Source: Comamonas odontotermitis
Lineage (GTDB): Bacteria > Pseudomonadota > Gammaproteobacteria > Burkholderiales > Burkholderiaceae_C
NCBI RefSeq assembly: GCF_020080045.1
Contig: NZ_CP083451.1
Coordinates: 1,116,001-1,180,000 of the forward strand
Length of the DNA: 64,000 nt
Direction of reading: 5' to 3'
Within the stretch, counting starts at the first letter, position 1; every line of letters begins with the position of its first letter. The notes below the pieces were generated by a model. That model was not told the origin of the DNA, did no database searches, and saw nothing but the letters and a program-made list of their open reading frames with translations. This document shows, piece by piece, positions 54,755 to 62,671 of this stretch. A program made the position numbers and the translations under genes.

Positions 54755-55744
54755 ATGCCACTGATTCTGGAAACCATTGCAGCGCTGCCCGCCAACTACC
54801 GCCCACAAGATGTGCTGGCCCTGCATTCGCGTGATACCCAGCAGCGCTCTGAAAAAGTGGAGGGCTTGCACATCTCCAAAGGCGTAACTTGGCAAGGCCG
54901 CCCGGCACTGCTGCAACTGCAGATAGGGCTCGGCCAGGAAAGGCTCGGCCAGAAAGGGCCCGGCCAGGAAAGGCCCGGCGAGCAAACACACGGCCAGGTG
55001 CAGGCCCGCCTGACGGTCGACGGGCTGCGCAAAGGCAAGCTTGCCGCTGCCAATGCACAGCAACTGGCCCTGAACGCCATGGTCTCGCGCATGCTGGGGC
55101 TGGGCGATGGTGCAGACCAACTGGAGCGGCAGCATGCACAGCACCCGGTGCTGGGCCCCTTGCTGCGTAGCCAGGCGGGCTTGCGGGTACCGGCCAGCAG
55201 TACGCCGTTTGAAGCGCTGGTGTTGGCGATTACCGGCCAGCAGATCAGTGTGGCAGCCGCCATTGCGCTGCGTCGGCGGCTGATTGAAACGGCAAGCGTG
55301 CAGCACAGCAGTGGCTTGCTATGCCACCCCGATGCGGCGGCACTCGCTGCGCTGACACCGGAGCAACTGCGTGCGGCGGGTTTCTCGGTCAGCAAGATCG
55401 CCACCCTCGAGCGGGTTTGCGCCGCGATTGCCGACGGTGCCCTGCCGCTGGACACCTGGGCTGCGCAACCCATGGAGGCCGACTCGGCCCGGGCGCTGGA
55501 GGCCGCGCTGCTGGCCATCAAGGGCATTGGCCCGTGGACGGTGCACTACGCCTTGCTGCGCGGCTTTGGTTGGCTCGATGGCAGCCTGCACGGCGACGTG
55601 GCGGTGCGCAATGCCTTGGCACGCCTCCTGGACGTGCCCAGCGTGTCACAGCGCGAGGCGGAGCAATGGCTGGGCGCGTTTTCTCCCTGGCGTGCCTTGG
55701 TGGCTGCGCACCTGTGGGCCAGCCTGTCGGCCAAAAGCTATTGA
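54755..55744 (+). CDS. alkA: DNA-3-methyladenine glycosylase II (AlkA)
   Basis: A 329-residue HhH-GPD glycosylase that excises alkylated purines. An N-terminal AlkA_N-like domain (about 1-130) precedes the catalytic domain: PFEALVLAITGQQISVAAAI, LRAAGFSVSKIATLERVC, the helix-hairpin-helix with AIKGIGPWTVHYALLRGFGW and the catalytic Asp in SLHGDVAVRNALARLL. The start MPLILETIAALP at 54755 is chosen over 54692. Residues 59-78 are an in-frame 15-bp tandem repeat (LGQER-LGQKG-PGQER-PGEQT) in a loop of the N-terminal domain. It is the third gene of the ada operon, 130 bp after the oxygenase. Confidence 0.9.
   Translation: MPLILETIAALPANYRPQDVLALHSRDTQQRSEKVEGLHISKGVTWQGRPALLQLQIGLGQERLGQKGPGQERPGEQTHGQVQARLTVDGLRKGKLAAANAQQLALNAMVSRMLGLGDGADQLERQHAQHPVLGPLLRSQAGLRVPASSTPFEALVLAITGQQISVAAAIALRRRLIETASVQHSSGLLCHPDAAALAALTPEQLRAAGFSVSKIATLERVCAAIADGALPLDTWAAQPMEADSARALEAALLAIKGIGPWTVHYALLRGFGWLDGSLHGDVAVRNALARLLDVPSVSQREAEQWLGAFSPWRALVAAHLWASLSAKSY
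54929..54988 (+). repeat. 15-bp in-frame tandem repeat within alkA
   Basis: Four units of CTCGGCCAGGAAAGG type (54929, 54944, 54959, 54974), the last diverged. They encode the pentapeptides LGQER, LGQKG, PGQER and PGEQT, so unit changes keep the frame. Confidence 0.85.
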
Positions 55745-55823
55745 AGCCTGAGCGCATGCCCACACGCTCTTTGTGCGCGTGGCTGGCGGCTGGGCCGTTC
55801 CTCCAATCCCTGGCGCCAAGCTG

Positions 55824-56405
55824 TTACGCACCGTGCGACGGCGCTGCCACCAGCAGGATGAAGCGTGCGGTGGCGTTGCCTTCGTTGGCAAAGTGGTGCT
55901 CCGTATCCATGGCCAGCTGCGCGCTGTCGCCTGCCTGCAACAACACGGACTCCGCTCCCGTCCAGACCCGGAGCGTGCCGCTTTCCACGTAGAACACCTC
56001 GCGTGTGCCGGGGCGGTGGGGCGCAAAGTGGCTGGATACCTGGCCGGGCGGCACGTCGTAGTGCAGCAATTCCAGGCCAGGCAGGGGGCGGGCAAGCGCC
56101 AGCCGGACGATACCCGTGTCCTCGTGCACAAAACGCGGGTGCTCGCCCGCCCGGGTGATCTGCGCGGCAGCGGGGCTCTGGATCAAATCGCTCAATTCAC
56201 AGCCCAGGCCACGTGCGATGGCCATGGCATTGCGCAAGCTCACACTGAGCAGCCCGCGCTCCACCCGCGACAGCGCCCCCGATGTCACGCCGCTTGCCTG
56301 GGCCAATTGGTCCAGCGTAATGGCCAGTTGCGCGCGGCGGGCGCGTACGGCCAGGCCGAACTGCAGGTCGGAGTCGGAACCGGGAGAAGGGATTTCAGTC
56401 TGCAT
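55824..56405 (-). CDS. XRE-cupin transcriptional regulator
   Basis: A 193-residue regulator: an N-terminal lambda-repressor-type helix-turn-helix (about 17-75, LDQLAQASGVTSGALSRVER) and a C-terminal cupin sensor domain (about 110-185, HYDVPPGQVSSHFAPHRPGT and VFYVESGTLRVWTGAESVLL). The second HTH helix VTSGALSRVERG fits the XRE pattern. Such proteins respond to small metabolites bound in the cupin barrel. It is divergent from an LctP-type permease gene with 65 bp between the starts, an arrangement that normally means it regulates that transporter. The effector is unknown. Confidence 0.9.
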   Translation of the reverse strand: MQTEIPSPGSDSDLQFGLAVRARRAQLAITLDQLAQASGVTSGALSRVERGLLSVSLRNAMAIARGLGCELSDLIQSPAAAQITRAGEHPRFVHEDTGIVRLALARPLPGLELLHYDVPPGQVSSHFAPHRPGTREVFYVESGTLRVWTGAESVLLQAGDSAQLAMDTEHHFANEGNATARFILLVAAPSHGA

Positions 56406-56411
56406 GGATTG

Positions 56412-56446
56412 ACAAATTTCGTGTAGGAAATATTATTTACCTATAT
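56412..56446. promoter_or_regulatory. candidate operator between the XRE-cupin gene and the permease gene
   Basis: ATTTC-GTGTAG-GAAAT at 56416-56431 is an exact inverted repeat with 5-bp arms, overlapping an imperfect larger one, TAGGAAA...TTTACCTA (56424-56443). Both sit in the AT-rich 65-bp divergent region. Confidence 0.4.
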
Positions 56447-56470
56447 GCAATTTTTACAAGGTCACTACCA

Positions 56471-57910
56471 ATGTACCTGCTATTGAGTGCTTTGCCGGTC
56501 CTCGCTGTCATCGCGGGACTGTTGCTGGGGCTGCGTTCGCTGTATGCGGCGCTGCTGGGCGTGGTGCTGGCATTGGCTGGCTGCATGCTGGCTTTTCCCT
56601 TGACCGCGCAGGCGGCGCTGCAAGCTGCGACGGGTTGGCTGCCCGTGCTGGTGGAGGTGCTGCTGATCGTTGGCGGCGGCCTGCTGCTCTCGGAGGTGCT
56701 GCGTGCTGCGGGGGCGCAGAAAGCCCTGGCGCAATGGGTGATGGGGCGTACCGGCAAAGGCGTTGGCGCCGTGCTGCTGGTGGTGCACGGGGTCACCCCT
56801 TTTGCTGAATCGCTCACGGGCTTTGGCATCGGCATCACCATCGGGATTCCGCTGCTGGCGCACAGCGGATTGCCTGCGCGCAAGGTGGCGGTGATCGGTC
56901 TGCTCGGCCTGTGCGCTGTGCCATGGGGGTCCATGGGCCCGGGCACGCTGATTGCGGCCACGATGTCGGAGCTTTCGTTTGACGCACTGGGCGTGGCATC
57001 CGCGTGGGTCAGCGTGATTCCCATGGTGGTGGTGGGCGTGGCTGCGGCATGGCTGGCCAGCGATAGCGGCCAGCGTGGCACTGCGATGCTGCAGGGGGCG
57101 CTGTCCGGCCTGCTGCTGGCTGCGGCCATTGGCCTCGCCAATATGCTGGCCGGCACTTCGGCCGCCGGGGCATTGGGCGCATTGGTGTTGACCGTCTTGT
57201 GGCTATGGCTTGGCAGGCGGGGCGTGAAGGGTTCTGCGACGGCTGCCCCTGCGCCATTGAATGCCCTGGGTTGGCGCGCGCTGGCAGCCTATGGCCTGCT
57301 GCTGCTCGGTGTGCTGGTGGCAGGGGTGGCGGTGCGCGCAATGCAGTGGACGGGTGTGTGGCATCTGCTGGCATCGCCTGCGGTCTGGCTGTTTGTGGCA
57401 GCGGCCTGGTTTGCCAAGGGCCTGCCCGCTGGCAGCAGCCTGCAGCGGGTGTGGCAATCGTGGCGCCAGGTGGCGCCCGTGACCGGTCTTTTCATTGTGC
57501 TGGGGGTGGTGATGGCGGTATCGGGCATGGCGGCGCAGCTCGCGCACGCTCTGGCGCAGGGCGGCAGCGCCTATGTGTTTGCCGCCCCGTTTGTGGGCGC
57601 CCTGGGCGGCTTTGTGACAGGCTCCAACACCGGGGCCAATGCCATGTTCGCTGCCACGCAGGCCGAGATTGCCCAGGCCCTGGGCGTAGGGGTGCTGCCG
57701 TTCATGGCGGTTCACAATGTCAGCGCGGCACTGCTGCTGATGGCATCGCCCGGCAAAGTGGAAATGGCTTGCCAGCTGGTGCCGGTAGGGGCGCCTGGCG
57801 AGGTACAGGCGCAGCGCTCATGGGTGCAATCCACCGTGCTGTTGATCACCATGGCTGCGGTGCTGCTGATGGCGATGCTGAACGTGGTGCTCAGTATGGC
57901 GTTGCCTTGA
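56471..57910 (+). CDS. L-lactate permease (LctP/GlcA) family transporter
   Basis: A 479-residue polytopic protein with about 12 helices. Family motifs: VEVLLIVGGGLLLSEVLRAA, TPFAESLTGFGIGITIGIPL (the PFAESLTGFG signature) and GGFVTGSNTGANAMFAATQA (the GSNTGAN signature). It is some 70-80 residues shorter than E. coli LldP (551), mainly in the middle loop, but has both halves. Lactate or glycolate import by proton symport is the family role; no lactate dehydrogenase is adjacent, so the substrate is open. Its 3' end overlaps the convergent exonuclease gene by 20 bp. Probably controlled by the divergent XRE-cupin regulator. Confidence 0.85.
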   Translation: MYLLLSALPVLAVIAGLLLGLRSLYAALLGVVLALAGCMLAFPLTAQAALQAATGWLPVLVEVLLIVGGGLLLSEVLRAAGAQKALAQWVMGRTGKGVGAVLLVVHGVTPFAESLTGFGIGITIGIPLLAHSGLPARKVAVIGLLGLCAVPWGSMGPGTLIAATMSELSFDALGVASAWVSVIPMVVVGVAAAWLASDSGQRGTAMLQGALSGLLLAAAIGLANMLAGTSAAGALGALVLTVLWLWLGRRGVKGSATAAPAPLNALGWRALAAYGLLLLGVLVAGVAVRAMQWTGVWHLLASPAVWLFVAAAWFAKGLPAGSSLQRVWQSWRQVAPVTGLFIVLGVVMAVSGMAAQLAHALAQGGSAYVFAAPFVGALGGFVTGSNTGANAMFAATQAEIAQALGVGVLPFMAVHNVSAALLLMASPGKVEMACQLVPVGAPGEVQAQRSWVQSTVLLITMAAVLLMAMLNVVLSMALP

Positions 57911-58580
57911 CCGGGGTCATGCTGGCAAGCTCTGGCAGCTGCGGCTGGGTCTGGCGGGCGGATGTATTGCTGAGCCAGCGGCCCAGGTGCTTGCGCTGGC
58001 AGGCCTGCAATTCATTCAGCAACGCGTGGCTAGGGTCTGGAATATGCCAGCGATTGCGCAGGTCGGCCTGCATGCGCAGCAGCAAATGCGCAGTCATTTC
58101 GGCATCGGCCAAGGCGCGGTGGGCCTTGTCGGCAGGCGGTAATTGCAGGTGGCGCACGATTTTGCCCAGCGAGTGGCTGGGGGCCTCGGGGTAGAGGCGG
58201 CGCGACAGCAATACCGTGCATGCAAACAGGCCGGTACCGAACTCTTGTGAGGCTGGGCAGCCAGCGCGCTCCAGCTCGTCGCGCCAGAACTTGCTGTCGA
58301 ACGATGCGTTGTGCGCCACCAGCGGCGCGCTGCCGACAAAGGCAGCCGCCTCGCGCATGACCTCTTCGGCCGGTGCCGCCGCCTGCAGCATGGCGGTGGT
58401 GATGCCGGTCAGCTGCGTGATGAAGCTGGGCATGCGCTGGCCTGCGTTCATCAGGCTCTGGTAGCGATCGACAATGCGGCCATCCTCCACCATCACGATG
58501 CCCACCTCGGCGGCACGCGCCCCATGGGCCGGGCTCATGCCCGTGGTTTCGAAGTCGAGGATGGCGATGCGTTCAGACAT
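57891..58580 (-). CDS. DnaQ-like 3'-5' exonuclease (DEDDh)
   Basis: A 229-residue exonuclease of the DNA polymerase III epsilon superfamily. The three motifs are complete: ILDFETTGMSP (Asp and Glu), VAHNASFDSKFWRDEL (Asp) and HRALADAEMTAHLLL (His and Asp). It lacks the C-terminal polymerase-binding tail of DnaQ in recognisable form, so it is more likely a stand-alone repair or RNA/DNA trimming nuclease. It begins 21 bp after kynU on the same strand and is the last gene of the permease-kynB-kynU unit; its end overlaps the LctP gene by 20 bp. The link to tryptophan degradation is probably positional only. Confidence 0.9.
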   Translation of the reverse strand: MSERIAILDFETTGMSPAHGARAAEVGIVMVEDGRIVDRYQSLMNAGQRMPSFITQLTGITTAMLQAAAPAEEVMREAAAFVGSAPLVAHNASFDSKFWRDELERAGCPASQEFGTGLFACTVLLSRRLYPEAPSHSLGKIVRHLQLPPADKAHRALADAEMTAHLLLRMQADLRNRWHIPDPSHALLNELQACQRKHLGRWLSNTSARQTQPQLPELASMTPVKATPY

Positions 58581-58601
58581 GCAATGTCAGGCGGGCGGAG
58601 A

Positions 58602-59918
58602 TCAGGTGACCGCGTTGATGCGGTTGAATTCCGGACGCTTCCATTCGCCCGATTCCAGCACCTGGCGCAGGTGTTCCACCGCGTTCCACACGTCTTCAAA
58701 GCGGGTGTACAGCGGCGTGAAGCCAAAGCGCAGAATGTCCTTGTGCGGGCCCTTGCCGTTATCGCCCTTGCGGAAATCGCCAATCACGCCACGGGCGATC
58801 AGCGCCTGCATGATGGCGTAGGCGCCGCTGCCCTGGCCGTCGACACCAGCGCCTTCATCGCGCGTCAGACATACCTGCGAGCCGCGCGCAAAGATGTCGC
58901 GCGGCGTGGCCAAGCCCAGGCCGTGGCCGGCGCAACGGGTCTCTACCAGCTCGATGAACAGGTCGGTCAGCGCCACCGACTTGCGGCGCAGCGCCGTCAT
59001 GCCGCCATACTGTTCGGCTTCGGTGTACACATCCAGCCCACACTGCAGGGCGCTCAGGGCAATCATGGGCTGGGTGCCGCACATGTAGCGGCGAATGCCC
59101 GCCGCAGGCTGGTAATCGCTGGTGAAGGCAAATTGCTCCGCATGGCCGAACCAGCCTGACAGCGGCTGCCAGAACTTGTCGGTGTGGCGCGCATTGACCC
59201 AGACAAAGGCCGGCGCTCCCGGGCCGCCGTTGAGGTATTTGTAGCTGCAACCCACTGCGTAGTCGGCATTGGCGCCGTTCAGGTCTACGGGTACTGCGCC
59301 TGCGGCATGGCACAGGTCCCAGATTGTCAGAATGCCCTGGGCATGGGCGTCGCGCGTTACCTGGGCCATGTCGTGCATGTGGCCGGTGCGGTAGTTGACG
59401 TGGCTGAGCAGCAGCACGGCCACGTCACCCGTCAGGCAGGCGGGCAGCTCTTCGGGCTCGATCAGCACCAGCTCCAGGTTGTGCTGCTTGCACAGTGATT
59501 CGGCAATGTACAGATCGGTGGGGAAGTTGCTGCGCTCGCTCACGACCTTGGTGCGGGGTACCGGGTCGGAGAATTCCTGCTGAGACAGGCGGATGGCGGC
59601 ACTTAGCACCTTGTACAGGTTGACCGAGGTGGTATCGGTGAACACCACTTCGCCCGGGCGGGCGCCAATCCATGGCGCAAACTGGTCGCCCAGGCGCTGG
59701 GGCAGGTCGATCCAGCCAGCGTCGTTCCAACTGCGGATCAGGCCCTGGCCCCACTCGCGTTGCACCACATCGGCTACATGGGCCGCTGCGGCCCTGGGCA
59801 GGGGGCCCAGCGAGTTGCCGTCGAGATAGATCACGCCATCTGGCAGGTCGAACAGATCGCGCAGTGGCGCGAGCGGCTCTTGCAGATCGACTTCGCGGCA
59901 GGCTTCCAAGGTGGTCAT
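58602..59918 (-). CDS. kynU: kynureninase
   Basis: A 438-residue PLP enzyme cleaving kynurenine to anthranilate and alanine. Characteristic blocks: IYLDGNSLGPLPRAAAAHV, VVFTDTTSVNLYKVLSAAI, RSNFPTDLYIAESL, LLLSHVNYRTGHMHDM, WDLCHAAGAVPVDLN (PLP-ring Asp) and VGCSYKYLNGGPGAPAFVWV with the Schiff-base Lys. The start at 59918 fits the family; an upstream in-frame one at 59972 lies in a repeat. It follows kynB with a 73-bp gap holding a repeat hairpin, in one operon with the amino-acid permease. Confidence 0.95.
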   Translation of the reverse strand: MTTLEACREVDLQEPLAPLRDLFDLPDGVIYLDGNSLGPLPRAAAAHVADVVQREWGQGLIRSWNDAGWIDLPQRLGDQFAPWIGARPGEVVFTDTTSVNLYKVLSAAIRLSQQEFSDPVPRTKVVSERSNFPTDLYIAESLCKQHNLELVLIEPEELPACLTGDVAVLLLSHVNYRTGHMHDMAQVTRDAHAQGILTIWDLCHAAGAVPVDLNGANADYAVGCSYKYLNGGPGAPAFVWVNARHTDKFWQPLSGWFGHAEQFAFTSDYQPAAGIRRYMCGTQPMIALSALQCGLDVYTEAEQYGGMTALRRKSVALTDLFIELVETRCAGHGLGLATPRDIFARGSQVCLTRDEGAGVDGQGSGAYAIMQALIARGVIGDFRKGDNGKGPHKDILRFGFTPLYTRFEDVWNAVEHLRQVLESGEWKRPEFNRINAVT

Positions 59919-59935
59919 GGCAGTGTCTCTTAGAG

Positions 59936-59990
59936 GAAAATAGGCTGTTGGCGCACGTCTATCAAGCGCCAACAGCTATTGAATTTGTAG
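59936..59990. repeat. intergenic AT-rich repeat with perfect 10-bp stem
   Basis: CTGTTGGCGC (59945-59954) and GCGCCAACAG (59966-59975), followed by CTATTGAATTTGTAGTT. The best-preserved copy of the family in this window, inside the kynB-kynU operon. Confidence 0.75.
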
Positions 59991-59991
59991 T

Positions 59992-60669
59992 TCAGGAATT
60001 TCGATGATTGTAGGCGCCGGGCAGGGCGCGCAGCACGGCGCGCACCGGTGAGGCATCGGCCTGCACCAGTTTGAGCGGCAGCGCAATCAGTTCATAGTCG
60101 CCCTCGGGCACGGCATCGAGCACCAGGTTTTCGAGCACGCGCATGTCGTGGCGGCGAATGGTCTGGTGGCTGGGCAGCGCCTTGCTGTCCGCCGGATCGA
60201 TGCTGGCCGTGTCGATGCCGATCAGGCGCACTCCGCGAGCAGCCAGGCGTTCGACGGTATCGGCTGCGTATCCGGTGAGTGCAGCATCCCAGCGGGTTTG
60301 CGGCATCTGCTGGTAGGTGCGCACCAGCACGCGCTCGGGCAGGTCGTCACTGATGGCGTGCTCCAGATGGCACCACTCGATCAGCGCGCCGCAATCCATC
60401 GCGTGGATCACCCGGCAGCGGCCCAGGTAAGGCGCCAGATCCACATGGCCGATGGTGGCGCCATCAGGGGCGTAGTGCAAGGGCGCATCGGCATGCGCGC
60501 CCGCGTGGGGCGTGCTGGTGATGCTTGCCACATTGACCGGGCAACCCGGCCCGATGGTGGCCACCCATTCCTGCTGGTAGGGCGTATCACCAGGGAAAAC
60601 CGGCATGCCCACATAGACAGGCGGCGAGATGTCCCATAGCTGCAGAGCGGTGGTGGGTGTGTTTGGCAT
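59992..60669 (-). CDS. kynB: kynurenine formamidase
   Basis: A 225-residue bacterial-type formamidase that hydrolyses N-formylkynurenine to kynurenine. It begins MPNTPTTALQLWDISPPVYV, with the metal motif TPHAGAHADAPLHY (HxGxHxD), LIGIDTASIDPADSKALPSH and the C-terminal LPLKLVQADASPVRAVLR usual for KynB. The length matches the family (about 210-225). It starts 14 bp after the permease stop, so the two are co-transcribed, followed by kynU. Confidence 0.95.
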   Translation of the reverse strand: MPNTPTTALQLWDISPPVYVGMPVFPGDTPYQQEWVATIGPGCPVNVASITSTPHAGAHADAPLHYAPDGATIGHVDLAPYLGRCRVIHAMDCGALIEWCHLEHAISDDLPERVLVRTYQQMPQTRWDAALTGYAADTVERLAARGVRLIGIDTASIDPADSKALPSHQTIRRHDMRVLENLVLDAVPEGDYELIALPLKLVQADASPVRAVLRALPGAYNHRNS

Positions 60670-60683
60670 AGGTATGCAATGTA

Positions 60684-62051
60684 TCAGCGCTGGCGGTACC
60701 AGATCTGGTAGACGGCAGCCAGCACCAGCAGCATGGGCACGCCGATCACTGCCGTCATGTGAAACACATCGGTGAAATAGGTGGTGACGATGACGGCCAG
60801 CATCAATACGGCGCCGAGCAGCGTCAACACCGGAAAGCCCCACATGCGAAACTGCAGACGCTCGCCCGGGTGCTCGCGCTGCCAGCGCGAGCGGAAGAAC
60901 AGGTGCGTGACGAACACCATGAACCACGCAAACATGGCGCCGAACATCGAGATCGACATCATCAGCGTGAGCGATTCCTCGGGCTTGAGCACATTGAGCA
61001 CCATGGCTACCGCCATGCCCAGGCAGGAGACGGCAATTGCACCCATCGGCACGCCACGGCTGTTGACGCGGCCAAGGGCCGCTGGCGCATAGCCGCCGCG
61101 CGAGAGGCTGAACATCATGCGCGAGGTGACGTAGAGCTGCGCATTCATCGCCGACAGGCTGGCCACCAGCACCACAAAATTGAGCACGCTGGGTGCGCCC
61201 GGGATGCCGACGATCTCCATCACCTTGACGAAGGGACTCTTGTCGGTGCTGGCATGGCTCCACGGCACGATGGCCAGCATCAGCGCCAGCGACAGCAGGT
61301 AGAACAGCACCAGGCGCAGCACCGTGGTCTTGAAGGCGGAGGTCACTGCCTGGCGCGGGTTCTGGGCCTCGCCTGCGGCAATGGCAATCGATTCCAGGCT
61401 GAGGTAGCTGAAGATGGCCACGATCACCCCCACCCAGGTGCCCCACCAACCGTTGGGAAAGAAGCCGCCATCGGCCGTGTAGTTGGAAAACCCGACACCT
61501 GCCGGGCGCGAACCGAACACCACGTAGGCGCCGATCAGGATGAAGGCCACGATGGCCACCACCTTGACCATCGAGAACACATATTCCATCTGCCCGAACG
61601 CCTTGACGCTGGTGGCATTGACCGCCGCCAGGACGACCGAGAACAGCGCCACCCACACCCACTGCTCCACATCGGGAAACCAGTACTTCATGTACTTGCC
61701 GACCGCGGTTACCTCCATGCCCACGGCCAGCACCACGGCGGCCCAGTAGGCATAGCGCACCACAAAGCCAGCCATGGGGCTGATGTAGTGCTCGGCATAG
61801 GCACCAAAGGAGCCGCTCGTGGGGTGCGCCACGGTCATCTCGGCCAGGCACCCCATCAACAGCAGGCCGATGAGCGCGCCAATCGCATAGCTGATGAGAA
61901 CGCTCGGCCCGGCAAAGCCGATGGCGAAAGCGCTGCCCATGAAAAGCCCCGTACCGATGGCACCGCCAATGGCGATCATGGTCATTTGGGCGGCGGTGAG
62001 CTGCTGTAAAAGCCCGCGCTCGCGGCGAGCAATGGATTCAAAAGGGGACAC
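60684..62051 (-). CDS. APC family amino-acid permease, kyn operon
   Basis: A 455-residue 12-helix permease of the amino acid transporter (AAT) group related to GABA, aromatic and proline permeases. The first helix MTMIAIGGAIGTGLFMGSAF carries the substrate-binding GGAIGTG motif; AYAEHYISPMAGFVVRYAYW and SFKTT-like segment VTSAFKTTVLRLVLFYLL are also typical. First gene of the operon with kynB and kynU, so tryptophan or kynurenine is the likely cargo. The start is uncertain: GTG at 62049-62051 (VSPFESIARRERGLLQQLTA) matches family N-termini, whereas ATG at 62144 adds 31 atypical residues. Confidence 0.85.
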   Translation of the reverse strand: MSPFESIARRERGLLQQLTAAQMTMIAIGGAIGTGLFMGSAFAIGFAGPSVLISYAIGALIGLLLMGCLAEMTVAHPTSGSFGAYAEHYISPMAGFVVRYAYWAAVVLAVGMEVTAVGKYMKYWFPDVEQWVWVALFSVVLAAVNATSVKAFGQMEYVFSMVKVVAIVAFILIGAYVVFGSRPAGVGFSNYTADGGFFPNGWWGTWVGVIVAIFSYLSLESIAIAAGEAQNPRQAVTSAFKTTVLRLVLFYLLSLALMLAIVPWSHASTDKSPFVKVMEIVGIPGAPSVLNFVVLVASLSAMNAQLYVTSRMMFSLSRGGYAPAALGRVNSRGVPMGAIAVSCLGMAVAMVLNVLKPEESLTLMMSISMFGAMFAWFMVFVTHLFFRSRWQREHPGERLQFRMWGFPVLTLLGAVLMLAVIVTTYFTDVFHMTAVIGVPMLLVLAAVYQIWYRQR

Positions 62052-62187
62052 GGGAATGGGCCTGAGTGAGGGGCCGGAGCGGCATTGGTAGCTGCTGGCG
62101 CATGGAAGGGAAAGCGGCGATTTTAGGTTTTGTGGGAAATCCATGTTGGCTGTTTGCTGCTTGGACTGCTTTTAATTTTGCAAGTAG

Positions 62188-62612
62188 CTGTTGGCCGGGA
62201 CTCGCCCCGGCGGGTGAGGCACTTTCTTGTCTCGCAGCAAGAAAGTACCCAAAGAAATGCGCCCTGTGCTCCTCGGCGCAGGCAGAAGGGGTGAGAGCCG
62301 AGCGCAGCGATGGCCCGCGTGGATGTTTGGCTGTCGGGTTGCCCCCTTTTGCATGCGCCTGTGGCGTGGTGTTTGCAGGGTGGCGCTGGCACCGCAGAGT
62401 GCCAGCGCTTCGTGATCTGACTTGCCGCATCTGTATGAACGAAGCGCGGAGCGCGCAGTGAGTTATGCGGCACACCCCGCAAATGCTGCGACCCAGGTTG
62501 CCCGAAGGCGAAGCCGCAGGGACGCAGGCAGCAGGGCGGCCTTCTTTTGGGTACTTTTCTTGGCCGACAAGAAAAGTGCCTCGCCCGCCGGGGCGAAACC
62601 CGGCCAGCAACA
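62188..62612. mobile_element. MITE-like element with about 70-bp inverted terminal repeats
   Basis: The left end (62188-62258) and the reverse complement of the right end (62542-62612) share GGCCGGG...TCGCCCCGGCGGG-GAGGCACTTT and AAGAAA-GTACCCAAA-GAA blocks with few differences. Each end also folds into its own hairpin (ACTTTCTTG / CAAGAAAGT on the left). The 280-bp centre contains a perfect 10-bp stem (GCGCTGGCAC 62383-62392 with GTGCCAGCGC 62399-62408) and a TGCCGCAT / ATGCGGCA pair (about 62424 and 62464). No transposase or credible gene is present. It fills the gap between the permease and rtcR genes. No target-site duplication could be defined. Confidence 0.65.
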
Positions 62613-62671
62613 TGCAACTCAGCCATAGCTTAAAAGCAGGCTACAAGTTCCAAAGCCCAAATCCCAAAGCC

